64,000 nucleotides of DNA from Acanthosepion lycidas (GCA_963932145.1 OZ010573.1:30558049-30622048), one strand, 5' to 3'. Shown: positions 10,601 through 23,365, counted from the first letter of the stretch. Program-made: numbers and translations. Notes: generated by a model from the sequence alone, not told the origin.

Positions 10601-12577
10601 ACAAAGAGTGAGAGCAGACTTAGAAAGTGCAACCTAATAAGCGTTTTTGGTAAAGTCAAGTGGGGTAAACCCCATACTTTAAACATTTTTTGGGGGTAAC
10701 AAAACATCCCATATGACCAACGCTAAGTTGTGAACAGTGTTTATTTACTAAAATTTTACTTGGTTCAGGGATAATTGGATGCTTATATATAATTGGTGTC
10801 TAAGTTGTATCATCGTATTTATTTTTTTATCTCTGCAAAATGGCACTTTTACAGGACAGGAGTAATTTTTTTTTTTTTTTTTTTAGTGCCATGCCGTAAA
10901 TTTAATGTAATTGGTACAAAAATAACGATTTCTGAAATATAATTTCGGCTTGCAGACACTAGTTACACAGAATGAAGTGCTCCGACTTCAAATACTTCAT
11001 AGGCTGAGCTGCCTGCTTAACAAAACAGCAACAGACCGAGAATTTGTCCCAATGAATTTTCGGTCATCTCAACAATTGTTCACGGTGCTTATTCAATATT
11101 TGGATAATTTAATTACTTTTTTGAAGTGGTTTGTTTGGGCATTTAAAACAATCTCACCAAAAAAAAAAAAAAAAAAATGAAAACACTTAACTCAAACTGT
11201 AACAGTATCCGCATTGCATTCGATTCGCACGCGCTGTTCAAATCCCCAACAAGTGTTGCAGGCCAGATTTATGCTTTTAATTAAATATTAGACATTCTCA
11301 AAGAACACAGGCAGAAGGCCAGAGAGTAGTGGCCGAGGCGTTTAAAAAAAATGAATATTAAAAATGTACGTGAAAATAATTTTAAAAATTAATTCTATAA
11401 GTGAAAGGAAACAACTACACACTACTACAATGTACGAAATCTTGAGATATTTCATCAAGGATACGTTTCGCCGGTGAAGTTTTAAATTCGAACGTATATA
11501 GTTTTAAATTTCGTAGAATGAAGAAACAATTTGCAATTTATTAAATAATTTTTAAATTAAATATTCCAATGAAAATTAACGTGCTGTTTAAGTAAGGGAG
11601 ATAACTCAATAAAGCTCCCCCGCCCCGCCTTAAAATTATGGAAAACTTGCTTTAGGTTACGATTTGATTTTGTACTTTAAATCAAAGAAAATTTATAGTC
11701 CCTTTTTCTTAAAGAAAAGATCTCAATCTTCCTTATTAAAATAAATATTGACAACAACCATCATAGATCAACTTGAATTTATCTGTTAATTCAATTTCTT
11801 TTGTTTTGAAAGCAAACCAAGTCGTTAGTTTGAAACTTTAATAAATAATAAAAAAAAAATGTTTTTCATTTTGTGCTACCAAACTCAAGTATTTTGTGAG
11901 TTATTTTGGGGAGTGAACCAAATTCTAAGTTTAAAAATTTCTAAATAAAATCTTCTAGCAACCAAAAAAACACAATCACGCGATTTTGTTCCAAGAAAGT
12001 TGTTTAGTCTTCCTTCTCTACGGTAAATGAAACTAAAAATAGCAAAGCAATTTTTAGCTAACAACCATAAAATAAGTAGCCGAATTCGTAAAATTAAGCC
12101 TTCCTTTTAAATAATAAAAGTTTTTTGTACTTTGTCTATTTTTAGTTAAACGGAAAAGAACAAAAATGGTGATTTATGCTTAAAAAATGAAAACTGAACT
12201 GACCACCAAAGCATAAGTACTTCAACTGTAAGAAATGAAAGACTAAAATTGTGTCATTTAGGAAACAATACAAGGCTGTATTATATAAAAATTTAAGAGA
12301 TAAGATTCTAAAACATCATAAATCGTTGAAAAAAAAAATTGATTTAAAAACAAAATAAAACTTACGATAAATCAAAAGGTGGAAACGTTTCAGTAAATCC
12401 TAACGTCATCTTGATCAGTTGGCGAACGTTATTGAATCAGGGGAGATAACTCTAAATCTGTAGTTGATTATTACAATAACCAAATTCATTCAATGCTTCT
12501 TCAGAATTTTAAAAAAATCGATAAAAAAATAGTAATAATAGTTATTAATAATAACAAAGAAATGAATAGTAATAATA
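10601..12577. other. No gene recognised
   Basis: AT-rich DNA with long A/T runs (10868-10885, 11160-11177). A small CpG-bearing patch lies at 11208-11240. No supported feature. Confidence 0.5.
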
Positions 12578-12657
12578 TTAGGTTGGTGCAAAAATAATGT
12601 CGTTTTCTAACATATGTTACTATGTGATAAAACGATATTATTTTTGCACCAACATAA
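12578..12657. mobile_element. Mariner-type palindromic MITE, copy 2
   Basis: 80 bp, same termini as copy 1 (one mismatch at the right end, aacataa) and TA on both sides. The loop is ctaacatatgttactatgtg, the subfamily shared with copy 3 at 20531. Confidence 0.9.
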
Positions 12658-13022
12658 TAAAAATAACCATACAAACAAACAAGAAGGAAAAGGAAGGAGA
12701 AATGATATCATCAGAAAGATCATCTTGTATCATCACAAACTAAAAGTAAAAATTAGGATACATAGAAATCCAAACCAGAATATTGAATCTGAAAGTCGTA
12801 CTATTCTTGTGGATCACTAGATAAAGAGAATAAGAAAACAAATAATTTTTGAAAGAGCAAACTGTGGAACATGAATGTTTGAGATGTGTCTATAATACTT
12901 AGTCTGCTTGCAAATTATATATGAGAAAATTGCTGACAGCACCTAACAAATGGACTAAACAGTTACAGTTTTGTCTATGAAAGAGTAGAGGTGGTGAATA
13001 TAACATCAAACTGTTAAGTGAC

Positions 13023-13133
<111 letters not shown>

Positions 13134-13181
13134 TTTGAAAAATTAAGTAAGGAGCAGATAGTTATAATAAATTTACAGGAT

Positions 13182-13645
13182 GAATGGGCTCATGTCTGAG
13201 TGGTTAGAATGTTCACTTCCTGATCATGAGACCCAGGTTCAAATCTCAGCATAATCAATTTGTCAGAAAGGAGACTTCCTGATGTTATCAGAATGGATTA
13301 AGGTCAATCTCAGTGTGCAGTACCTTTGGAAAGTTCCTGAAAAATCATACCACTTGTGAGCGAAACTGAGTAGATGGAACTCTTGAGGGCTGTTGATAAC
13401 TGTGCTAGCACAAAGCTGCATGTCATTGTGGCTGAGGGCTTGAGTGTGCTGGCCTTGTTCAAATGGTTGATCACGCTGTTTCCCAGACAGAAACTGTAAC
13501 CAACGTCTGCTCAGCATAGTTGCAGTATGAACCACAGGTGGGCTCTGTGGATTTTGAGCAAATACAAATGTGCCTGAGTGAGCATCTGCAATAGGCACTG
13601 GCTAGCCACCCTGGTAGATGGGTATCCTTGAATACAACTGGCCAG

Positions 13646-13686
<41 letters not shown>
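13182..13686 (+). repeat. Long tRNA-derived SINE, family 1, copy B, ending in (TA)n
   Basis: A-box-like tgtctgagtgg (13193-13203) and B-box-like ggttcaaatct (13236-13246) in the tRNA-like head. The body matches copy A at 2366-2822. The conserved 3' end ggccagctat runs straight into about 19 TA units (13646-13685), suggesting the TA tract grew from the SINE tail. Confidence 0.8.
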
Positions 13687-13688
<2 letters not shown>

Positions 13689-14078
13689 TGGTGAAGGGTG
13701 ACTTAGAAACCAGGGCATGCAGTCCATGACGCAGGTCAATATGCAATATAAACTAATTTTAATGTTAGAAATGGTTCTTCTGATCTATTATGCAACTGAA
13801 TCAAATCAGCTTTCCAATGATCAATCACTGTATCAATTTGTTGTCGGTCTGTTGTGGATTTGAATCAGCCCACAATAAAGAAAGAGGCAAAAAAGGTGTT
13901 TAAATATAAAAATACAAGATATTTTTATTATACTAAATTTTATTATACTAAATTTTTCTTAGCATGTGGGAGTGTTAAAGTTCTTATATTTGTCAGGATA
14001 CAATCCTTTCTTTGTAGTTCTTTTTCTAGATGAAAAGAAATAAGAAACAAAAGTGATCGCTTTCTGTGTATGTGTGAG

Positions 14079-14136
14079 AAAGAAGAGGTGATGGAGAAAG
14101 AAGAGGTGATGGAGAAAGAAGAGGTGATGGAGAAAG
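14079..14136. repeat. Three 18-bp tandem repeats
   Basis: Three identical copies of aaagaagaggtgatggag. Purine-rich; no convincing coding frame. Confidence 0.9.
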
Positions 14137-14579
14137 TGAGGAGGAAAGTTTAAGTGTTCCATAGCTTGGTGAGGAAAACAGGTGAATGTGTAAAGGAATT
14201 TCATTTAAATCTAGTGTTGTGACCTGTTTTCCATCCATTGTTGGTTGTCTCTCTTCATTTGTCTGTCTGGAAAATTTGCTTAAATAGCTTTCAAAGAGAT
14301 CACAAAGCATATTTTTTTTTATTGTTGGCAGGAATGCAACCCATTGGTTGAAATATGTTAAATATTTATTTTTGAAGAATTAATTTTTTAACCCAAACAA
14401 TGCACAATCCTCAGACTTAGAAAGCATTTCCTTGTCATTTGGTGTTTGACTGTCTTGGTGTTTCCATCTTCATTCCACAGGTGAATGAAAATGTGAAAAT
14501 ATGTTACTGGGTTATACTTTATAGTAGGTACTTAAAAAACCAAAACAAAAAATTAGTACCTAAGATTTAAAATATATTC

Positions 14580-15440
14580 TTAAAAAGAAAAAAAAAATAC
14601 TTGAAGCTTTTATTTTAGTTTTAATTCCAAGCTAATAGATTAAATTTAATATTTCACATGAGCAAAATATTTTGATGTATTTAAAACCGAATTTTAATTG
14701 ATCAAAGTTTTTGTTTTTTTGATTATCAGTAAATTGATAAAATCATCCATATCATATCAACATAATTCTCTTTATTAAAAACCTTTTTAAAAATAAAATA
14801 TACTTTTTTGAAATTTTACTTGTGGAAGATTAACTGATTTAAAGTTTAATTAATCTGAATTAAAATGAATATTAATTATTTTTAGTTTAAAATATTACAC
14901 AAAAGCATTTTTTAACATAGAAGCTGGGTTTTAATGAGGTGTTGACACATCTAGACTAATATTTGGGAAATTTAAGTAAGGAGCAGATAGTTATAATAAA
15001 TTTACATGATGAATACAATGTAAACACATTTTCTATGTAATGTTTTTAACTACCCAGTAATCTTAAAAATTTTAAATCTTTTAAGAATTCTAATATTTTA
15101 TTTAAGTTTAGTTACTTTGGCTTTATAGACTTACTTATGAAGATAATTGTTGAGGAAATGTTAGAAAATTACCAATAAATTTTAAATTTATGATAGTTAC
15201 TGCTCTTATTTTCTGATAAAATATATGGAGGCCTGTATTTATAAAAATTGGAACAAAAAATATGCAAAAAATAATTAAATCAAAATTCTTTTTAAAATAT
15301 TTGAGTAAGCTTTTCTATTTATTACTAGTAAATACAGCTCTTTTATTTAATAATAATACCACTTGACAACTTCAGATTAATACAGAATTTTAAAAGTTTA
15401 TAAATTATTATAAATAAAATTTTTAAAAATGAAAACAATT
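14580..15440. repeat. Diverged duplication, partner at 45.4-46.2 kb
   Basis: Aligns end to end with 45420-46180 in the same orientation. Shared landmarks: taaagtt.aattaatctga, acaaaagcattt/acaagcattt, ggttttaat/ggttttatt and tgaaaacaa.tcttgtaaaaatt near the end. No coding capacity. An old repeat or segmental duplication. Confidence 0.55.
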
Positions 15441-16590
15441 CTTGTAAAAATTCATTATTCATTGAAAATTTTTTTTATTACAAAATCTCCTACAGAGGGT
15501 AGTGAAGGAGAGCAAGAAGGAGGGACTAAGCATAAACTCTAAGTAGACAGAATGCATGGTCATCAGCAAAAAGAAAGAAGAGAAAAATGAAGTGAAGTGA
15601 ATTGAAGTGTATTCTAGAAAAGGAAAAATTTTGAAAAATCCTGGTGATGCTGCTGAACTCTGCCAAAGACACACCCTGTTTTTTCATCATTCAATTAGGC
15701 AGGTGTATTTGTTTTTGAAAGAATATGTATTTTAACCATTTTTAAAATCCATTTTTTTAAAAAGGAATTTGTATTATGTCTTCCCAAGATTTTGTTAATT
15801 ATTTTGAATTGTATGAAAAGTTTGAAAGGATAAAGAAAAAGTAGGAGAGTCAAAAACATTTACAATTACTGTTAAAACCATTGTTTTGAACTTAGCCCTA
15901 CTTCTTTCATTGTCTTACTCTCCCCTATTCTGACCTTCCCTCCCCTTAGGAGGCCTTGACCCTTGTTATCGATTTAAAAAAAAAAATCATTTGGTGGAAC
16001 CATCACTTTAACACTTCAACAATCCTTCAACAAGCTGATATCAACAAACACTATTGTTTCACTCTGTCACCATTTTGCCTCTCCTATTTTTTATTCTCAT
16101 ATGTCCCCTCTTAAAATGTATCTATTTTTCTTTTTAAACAAATTGAAAAAAAGGAAGTGATGTTCCATGTGCCTTCTTACAAAGAAAATTTATTCAGAAC
16201 CATTTTGATTCTCACCAGTCGAAGTGTAACTAAATGCACTGAAACGAAGTTGCATCTTTGTCATGAGTAAATTATTTTTGTCCATATGAAAAAATTATAA
16301 TAAATAATTATTGCTCTACAGTCAGTATCAAGCCCTCTTTTGAATTAATGGTGTGAACATTAGAAATTATGTATTATTTCCGTTCTCATTACAACGTGGA
16401 GATTTGAGATCCATACACAACACCATTAAACCCATACACAAATACTTCCTCCTCCATAACAGCCACCATCGAAGGTAACTTATCCAATCATAACCTAAAG
16501 CTTATCGACACCACCTTAAAAACAATGAGATATAATTAGCACCAAATTAGATAGCAATAACAACAGGACAGAGGCAGAAATATGCAGAAT
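15441..16590. other. No gene recognised
   Basis: Mixed AT-rich sequence with a pyrimidine-rich stretch near 15895-15955. Nothing supported. Confidence 0.5.
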
Positions 16591-16593
16591 ATA

Positions 16594-16958
16594 CAGTGTG
16601 TCCATAAAGTTCGTGTGCATTTAAAAAAATTTATAACTTTATTTGTATTTACGATAGAAATAATCTGTAAAAATGTTATAAAGTTTAATGTACCTAGTTT
16701 TAAGTATAGCTAAAATAACTAATGTGATTTCAAGCATTACTGTAAATCAATTGGCAAATGTTTTTCATGAACTGCAAAATCATATTACTCTTTGTATTGT
16801 TAATGATGGAAGGCATGTGGAAACTTAAATAAAATTTCAATAAAACTTTAAAAAATACAGATTTACTTCTTTCTAATCCTTTTTACAAATTATTTCTATT
16901 GCAAATACAAATAAAGGTATAATTTTTTAAAGTGCACAGGAACTTTATGGACACCCTG
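16594..16958. mobile_element. MITE with about 80-bp terminal inverted repeats
   Basis: The left end cagtgtgtccataaagttc and right end (read inward) cagggtgtccataaagttc extend into about 80 bp of inverted similarity (tttatttgtatttac/gc.atagaaataat). TA target duplications flank it. The 365-bp interior has no ORF. The termini resemble Tc1/mariner (IS630) superfamily elements that start CAGGGTG. Confidence 0.8.
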
Positions 16959-17064
16959 TATTGTACAAAATGCCCAATGACAAAACATTCATTTATAACA
17001 AAAAATTATGCAGTATACAAGCTAGTAGAGAAAAAAAAGAGAGATCTACTTGGAGTGGTTTGAT

Positions 17065-17089
17065 TTAAAATCAACAGACACCAATGATT

Positions 17090-17151
<62 letters not shown>

Positions 17152-17174
17152 TCATTGGTGTCTGTTGATTTTAA
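17065..17174. repeat. 27-bp inverted repeat around a (TA)n core
   Basis: Arms at 17065-17091 and 17148-17174 are exact complements (core of arm: atcaacagacaccaatgatt) separated by about 56 bp of pure TA. The whole block can fold as one hairpin or cruciform. Confidence 0.9.
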
Positions 17175-17198
17175 TATATATGTGTGTGTGTGTATATG

Positions 17199-17230
<32 letters not shown>

Positions 17231-17242
17231 TGTATATATATG
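17175..17242. repeat. Mixed (TA)/(TG)/(CA) microsatellite
   Basis: Alternating purine-pyrimidine tract with self-complementary TG and CA blocks. Confidence 0.9.
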
Positions 17243-17566
17243 TTGGATTAATATGAGCAAAAGTTTGTCACTTAGCTGATTGATGTTACCTTTGGCATCC
17301 TAACTCCAGAGTTTCATAGGCAGACCAGTCCATCCACTCTTCAGTGGGTATCAGCAATTTAAAAACATACAACCAAAAACTTTCTGGTTTTTGGTGATCA
17401 GTTCTGATAAAGTAATTTAATATATTGCCCTTCTTATCTAAAAAAAATTGCAACATATTTCCTTTACACACAGTTTTATCTTTCATTCCAATTTGAAGAA
17501 GCCAAGCCTAACACATGTCCCACTGCCAAAACACAGCATTTATAAGCTTTTCCATTTTCACCATCC

Positions 17567-17567
<1 letters not shown>

Positions 17568-17598
<31 letters not shown>
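17568..17598. repeat. (TA)n microsatellite
   Basis: About 15 TA units. Confidence 0.95.
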
Positions 17599-17601
<3 letters not shown>

Positions 17602-17779
17602 TGTACTGGACGTAATAGTATAATTGTTCAAATCGTGTAACAGCAAAATTGTCCAGTTGTTAGATTAAGCCTTGAACCACTGTACCTTAGAAACAATTAA
17701 AAATATCTTACTGGATTTCTCCACGGTTTATAATATTATTGGACTCTACTTTGAACAATAAGAATGTATTGAGCACTAA

Positions 17780-19720
17780 GCTGAAATGATGATCCCTCTT
17801 TCTGTTGTGACTTTCTGATCTAGTTTTTCTCTCTACCGTTCCCTCTTTTTAAAACTTTTTCTTTGTTCTCTTGATGGTTCTTGAATAGACTTTGAAGATG
17901 GAAGCCAGAGTATGAATGTTGGTACCATTACTGAAGGCCTTAATGATCTTTTTCCTCTAACCATTGCTCAGTTGTGAAGACATAGTGGGGCTGGCACAAA
18001 ATGATTTTAACCTGTTCCTTTTTCTAGCAGAATAACTCAAATGCTTTGTCCATAAATTCTCCTCAAACTCTACTCTTGACTCTTCTAGAGTATCCCTGCC
18101 AAACTTTCCTCCTAGAAATGAGTCTCTGTTGAGTGATATGTAATAACCCTTTCCATGGTTTTTGCTATCATCTCTAACCTAGATACCCATAAAACATGTG
18201 GACCCAATGGTATCCCTGTAATAGTCATTAAGAAGTGTGCTTCTGAACTGGCTCCTGTTCTCTGTAAACTGTATAATAAATGTCTCACTGTCTCTTGCTT
18301 TCCTGGCTACCAGAAGTCATCATCTGTTGTTCCAGTTTTTAAGAACTCTGTTATTAGCCTTCTACCTCTTTTTGGAAACTCCTAGAGGCCCTAATCAATG
18401 CTGAATTGATTCATCATCTCTCATTGCATGGCCGTTTCTCCGACAAGCAATATGACTTTTGTTTCTCAGCTGATGTACTGATGATAATAAAGAGTCTATC
18501 ATGCTCTAGATAAAAATGGTGAACTCCAGGCTGTAGCATTGGACATCTCGAAGGTCTTTGACAGAGTTTGACATTTAGGTCTTCTCCACAAGCTGAAAAG
18601 TTACAGTGTCTCTGGAAACTTTTTGGACTGATCCAGTCTTTCCTACCAAATCATAAAATGAAAGTTATCCTGAAAGGTCACATCTAAATCCTTTTGTACT
18701 AACACTGATGTCCCCTAGGGCTCCATCTTTAGTTCTATTCTGTTTTTGATTTTCATTAATGACCTTCCGAATGATGCCAGCTCTCAAGTTCATATCTACA
18801 CTGATGTCACAACAATTTACTCCTGCCTGAATAGTAAGTTCAAAAGGGAAGCTGATGTCCAAAATGACCCCAAGTCTGTCATTAACTGAGGCAAAAGATG
18901 TCTTGTTAATTTTAACACCTCCAAAATTAAACTGCTTTCCATTAATCATCTAAGATATCCTTCATTGCCTTCCATCAGCATGGCTGATTCTAACCTCCAG
19001 GAAAGTGATTCATTGCACCTTCTTGGGCTCACATTCTCCATTGATATGAAGTGAAAAGACTATATTGAATCCATTGCTAAGTCAGCTGCTAAGAAAGTCA
19101 GTTCATTATGTTGAGCCAGAGAATTTTTCTCTCCAGAATCTATCTTACATATCTATAAGTCTACCATTCTTCCATTTTTAGAATATTGCTGCCACATATG
19201 GTCCAGTTCCCCTGCTATTTACCTTGAGCTCCTTGATAAGATCCAAAGAAGAATCAGCAATATTATCGGTCCTGATCTGGCAGCTCAGCTTCAGTCACTT
19301 TCTCACCACTGTAAGGTTACTTCTCTATGTCTCTTCCATAAATACTTTCATGGTAATTGTTCGGATGAGCTCTTTGCTATGGTACCTAGACATTTTTAAT
19401 TTAAGCACAGCACTAGACTGCTGTCAAGATCTCATCAATTTACAGTTAAGCTGGCTAGATGTAGCCATAAATTCTATGATAGCAGTTTCTTCTCTTGCAC
19501 TTCTTGCTTGTGGAACTTCCTTCAAGCTCCATGCTTTCCAGCCAACTTTAATCTGAAAAAAATTAAATGCAATGTCAATCGCTATCTACTGTCCTCCTGA
19601 TTACTTCCTTCTGTTTCTGCTCATCATTATTGTTTCTGTTCCTAATTCTTCCACACCCTGTAACCCCTTGTGTCTTGGTGGTATTACTGCCTTGTGTAGG
19701 GCGATACTGATTAAAAAAAA
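17780..19720 (+). pseudogene. LINE family A, RT-containing copy
   Basis: The most complete LINE here, broken into several frames. In order: HKTCGPNGIPVIVIKKCASE (RT block 1, 18190-18250), NKCLTVSCFP, PLFGN.LEALINAELIHHLS, ALDISK.FD (18530), GSIFSSILFLIFINDLP (18720-18780), HIYTDVTTIYSC (catalytic YADD changed to YTDV), GKRCLVNFN, LLGLTFSIDMK, FLEYCCHIWSSSPAIYLELL and DKIQRRISNIIGPDLAAQLQ, ending in the family 3' tail and poly-A. Order and motifs are those of CR1/jockey-type pol. With the altered catalytic site and many stops it is inactive. No endonuclease domain was found upstream, so it is 5'-truncated. Confidence 0.8.
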
Positions 19721-20145
19721 AATTACTATTGTTATAAGACATTCAAATAAACAATGCATGCTTATTTAAATATTTACACATTGCTTGTGTATATCATATA
19801 TATTATTTATATCTTAGGTGTACATGGAACATGCAGATTTTGACATCAAATTTTGGTCTAAATAAGTATGCCAAACACCGAAAAGTGTGGTTAGACTGGG
19901 TTTTCTTTTGTTTTTGGAACCTGTAGACCAATATAAAATTCAAATATCATATAGGAACTCTAAGAGTCTCTCAATTTTACAGTCAAAGAATATAAAAATT
20001 AAGTTAGTAAGTTTTGTAACTTAGGAAAGGTTTCTGAATAGATTAATCACACAAAGGTTGGTAATGAGTGATAATACTTAGGACAAGAGCAACACATAAA
20101 ATTTGCCAGTGGCACATAGAAGAAGTAGTCAACTGCTAGAAGTGA
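19721..20145. other. No gene recognised
   Basis: AT-rich unique-looking sequence. Nothing supported. Confidence 0.5.
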
Positions 20146-20149
20146 GTCA

Positions 20150-20365
20150 AGTGAATTCCACAATGAATCTCCAACTGCGGGATATCTACCAACCATTCCA
20201 CGCAGTCAGATGTGGCACAAGGCTGAATTTAATGTGGGGTATCCGAGCTCGTAGGCTTGGTTAAAAATTCCCCATACACCTTGTGTAAAATGGGGTTGGG
20301 TAGCCACATCTGGGGATCCTCTCTGCTCTGAGGCAGATAGTTTGACCTGCACAGCTGGAGACAAA
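20150..20365. repeat. Less AT-rich repeat, partner at 60.2 kb
   Basis: cacaaggctgaatttaatgt then ggggtatccg (20216-20252) matches 60221-60258 (cacaaggtcggagtttaatg then tgggatttccg). Surrounding sequence is noticeably richer in GC than its neighbourhood. The family was not identified. Confidence 0.4.
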
Positions 20366-20530
20366 TCTTCAACTGCAGATTAACATACAGTATTTACTAC
20401 TGTATTTATGTAAATGGGGACATACCCCTTATTGTCTGTAGCTTTATCCCTAAAGTTGAACAAGGTGCAAACAAATAAGACTTAACCATTATATGGCATT
20501 TAAAAGAACAAACATTTATTACACTACATA

Positions 20531-20600
20531 TTAGGTTGGTGCAAAAATATTGTCGTTTTCTAACATATGTTACTATGACATTATTTTTGCACCAACCTAA
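20531..20600. mobile_element. Mariner-type palindromic MITE, copy 3 (10 bp deleted)
   Basis: 70 bp with TA on both sides. Ends as in copy 1. The loop is as in copy 2 but lacks about 10 bp on the right arm, so the hairpin is lopsided. Confidence 0.9.
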
Positions 20601-21520
20601 TAAAAAACAAATACAGTATTTACAAACAGCTTGCACAAAAATTTCCTTTTGTGCATCTTATATAAAAACTAAAGCTGGATAACCATTCAAATATACAAGA
20701 CAAAAAGATCACAATTTTCAAAAATAAAAAAATAAAAACTTTGAGGAAGCAAATAATTAGATAAAGCAGAAAATACAAAAGGTGCACCCACCTAATTTGT
20801 ATGACGGAATGGGAAAGCCTCAACATGAAGAGAGTTTTGTGATTTTAACTGGTTGGTGTCATGGGGACTTTTTATGTTTTTCCTTTACAGAAAAGTTCAA
20901 TTTAAGTTTTCAGTTTCTTTGAAATTCTTCACTGGAAGCAGCACAAATGGATTTTCCTCCTGGGGCTTGTATCTGCAGTCCTGTTGATATTTTGCTGTTC
21001 ACATTGTCTTTCTTTCTCTGCAGTGATTTATGAATTTCTTATGCCTTGAAGTGTGGGTGCTTTCTTCCTTGAAGTCTGAATGTTTTCTGAACTTATCTTT
21101 GGGTCAGTCTCCTTTTATAAGAAAACAGGAGACTTCCAGAGGTCAACATTAACAAGAGGATGAGACCGCATCTCTGATAGGTCAGTAAATACAATAAAAT
21201 ATATTTTTTCAAATTCAAAAAAGGAATCCACAAAAATTCCCAAAGAAGAAATAATTTTGTTGATTCTTTAACCACTAATTCTAAAAATAAAAATTTTCAG
21301 ACAAATGTAACAATTTTTTTTTTATAAACTGTGTGGTTTTCTTTAAAATACACTTTTCTCAAAAGAATGTGTAAAATACAAAACTATACAATTTATAACA
21401 TTTATATATTTACACCTTTTAAACTGTAGTTTATCACACTCGGCTTTGTTAAAATGCATGCATGTTTCTAAATAGGCAATCATATTCTTTCTCTTTTCAG
21501 ATGTAGTCACATGTAGATAA
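20601..21520. other. No gene recognised
   Basis: AT-rich. No exon or element identified. Confidence 0.5.
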
Positions 21521-21524
21521 GAAT

Positions 21525-21765
21525 GCTGTTGCTGAGGCGTGGTTGTTTTGTCGGAGTTAGCTCCTCCTTAATTCCTAAATTGTCACTAGGGGTCATTCTC
21601 CTTATACTATAAATACTGTGCGAATTTTCATTCTCTTTTTCATTTCTGCGACTACAATATAAGCTCTCTTAGAAGATCCGCGTCTTCCCATTTGTGGGAG
21701 ATGCCATGAACCTTATGCACACATAATACGTATGTACAAACATTCACCAAAGAACAGACACAAAC
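21525..21765 (+). promoter_or_regulatory. TATA-containing, LTR-like or promoter-like segment
   Basis: actataaatactg at about 21606-21618 followed about 30 bp later by a pyrimidine-rich start-like stretch, in a block with several CpGs (gcgaat, ctgcgacta, gatccgcgtc). It resembles a retrotransposon LTR core promoter. No LTR termini, primer-binding site or partner was found. Confidence 0.25.
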
Positions 21766-23365
21766 GTTCATACGCACACAAATATTATTGTCTATGTCCA
21801 TTGTAAATTGTTTAATACATATATTTGTTTATATATATATCAATCTTGTTTTTCATTTTTATCTTCAGTTGGACTTAATTCAAGTCAAGCCATTTTCTTG
21901 CAGTTGGAACTATTAATATTCTACCAGGAGTTACACGCGTGTTTCTAATACAGCAACACATAAATACCCCCCAGTCCCCTACAGTTTCTTTGGTCCTCTG
22001 TGGACTTTTGAACACTCTCACATACACACACGTATCTATCACACATGCTTGTTGCACACACACACACACACACACACAAAGACACTCTTATAACTAGTCT
22101 TAATGTTTTTTCCTTTCATTACAATTGCATACACATGTAATACTTTTTGTAAATAACATGTATTGTTGTTTTGTTTTTTTCATATTCATTCTTTTTGTTG
22201 TGGAGGTGTAGTTTATTAGGAAAAATATGTATATATCAGAAGGTATTATTTGTGTTGGCTGCGTGAAAATAAACTTTTCAACAAACATTTAACTTTGGGT
22301 ATGGCACAAGGTCATCAACAACAAAATATAAAACAAACAATATTCCTTTTTAGAAAAAGAAGAATAAAGCATTTATATAACAAATATATACAACATGAGA
22401 ATGTTCTTTAGGACAGACAGAGAGTTTGTTCACTGTTCCTGTCAGTAAAAGGATTTTCAAAGATTTAACTAGTACAGATTAAACAATATTTTACATCGTA
22501 AATTTCTGTCATAATTTGATATTGGAGATTAAAGGAAGAGTTGTCTCCCTTTACCTGTTGAATATTGAATATATATTTTTTTGTTAATGAAACAAATAAA
22601 AAGATAAAGTTTAAATATTACGTGAACAAAGTTGATTCAACAAATGAGTAAAAGTCTTTTGAAGAAAGTAAGTTGTGTTCTTCTCGGAAAGTTTGTTGTA
22701 ATCGAAATTGATAAATGAAATGTTGGTTGATATCAAAATTTGAATTTTGTGTTTAAAAGATAAACTTTTAAGCTTATAACTTTTGAGTAAATTGTGCATT
22801 AAATATTAAGAATGCTTTGGCTGTAAGATAGTTGACTTGAATTAAGTTTGCATTAGGTTATGTTCAAAGTTTCTTTTTGAATAAAATGCTTGTTTGGCAA
22901 ACTTTATGTTCTTTGAGTAGAATTCTTGTTGCCTCAATAAAAATCATAGATGTTAAAATTGAAGTGTAGTTTGTTGGTGAGCGAGTGAAATCAAAGTTTG
23001 GGATTACGTTAGGAAATCTAACATAGAAACTTCAAAGATTTGAACGGCATGAATTTGTTTGCTGAATTGTTTGATGCCGCAAAGCTCACTGTTAAAAGTT
23101 GATAAGTTTCTGTTGCTTGTAGTTGAAGGAGTGAATAAGATGAGTTTAAGACTAAATGTGCAATGTTCGTACATACATGTGTGCGTGTGTGTGTGTGTGA
23201 TAGTGTCTTCCATAAACGTGGGCTCTTCACTGAACTACATTGTTGTGGTTCTGAGAAAAACAGAGGAAAGAGGAAGAGTTGAAGATGTCACTAAGTAAGT
23301 ATGTTGTATATCATGGGATAGGCTCGAAACACATAGACAGATTTTTGGCAGTAAATTAATTTTAA
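21766..23365. other. No gene recognised; short CA/TG microsatellites
   Basis: Contains (CA)n at 22055-22077 and (GT)n at 23180-23199 in otherwise AT-rich sequence. Confidence 0.5.

Noticed and set aside
13263..13746. Two overlapping minus-strand frames of 111 and 91 codons
   Set aside because: They cross SINE family 1 and its TA tail. Not conserved with copy A.
14026..14310. Frame with SPSPLLSPSPLLS repeats
   Set aside because: Produced by three 18-bp tandem repeats; no other evidence of coding.
18665..18949. Minus-strand 94-codon frame
   Set aside because: Shadow of the LINE RT domain read in antisense.
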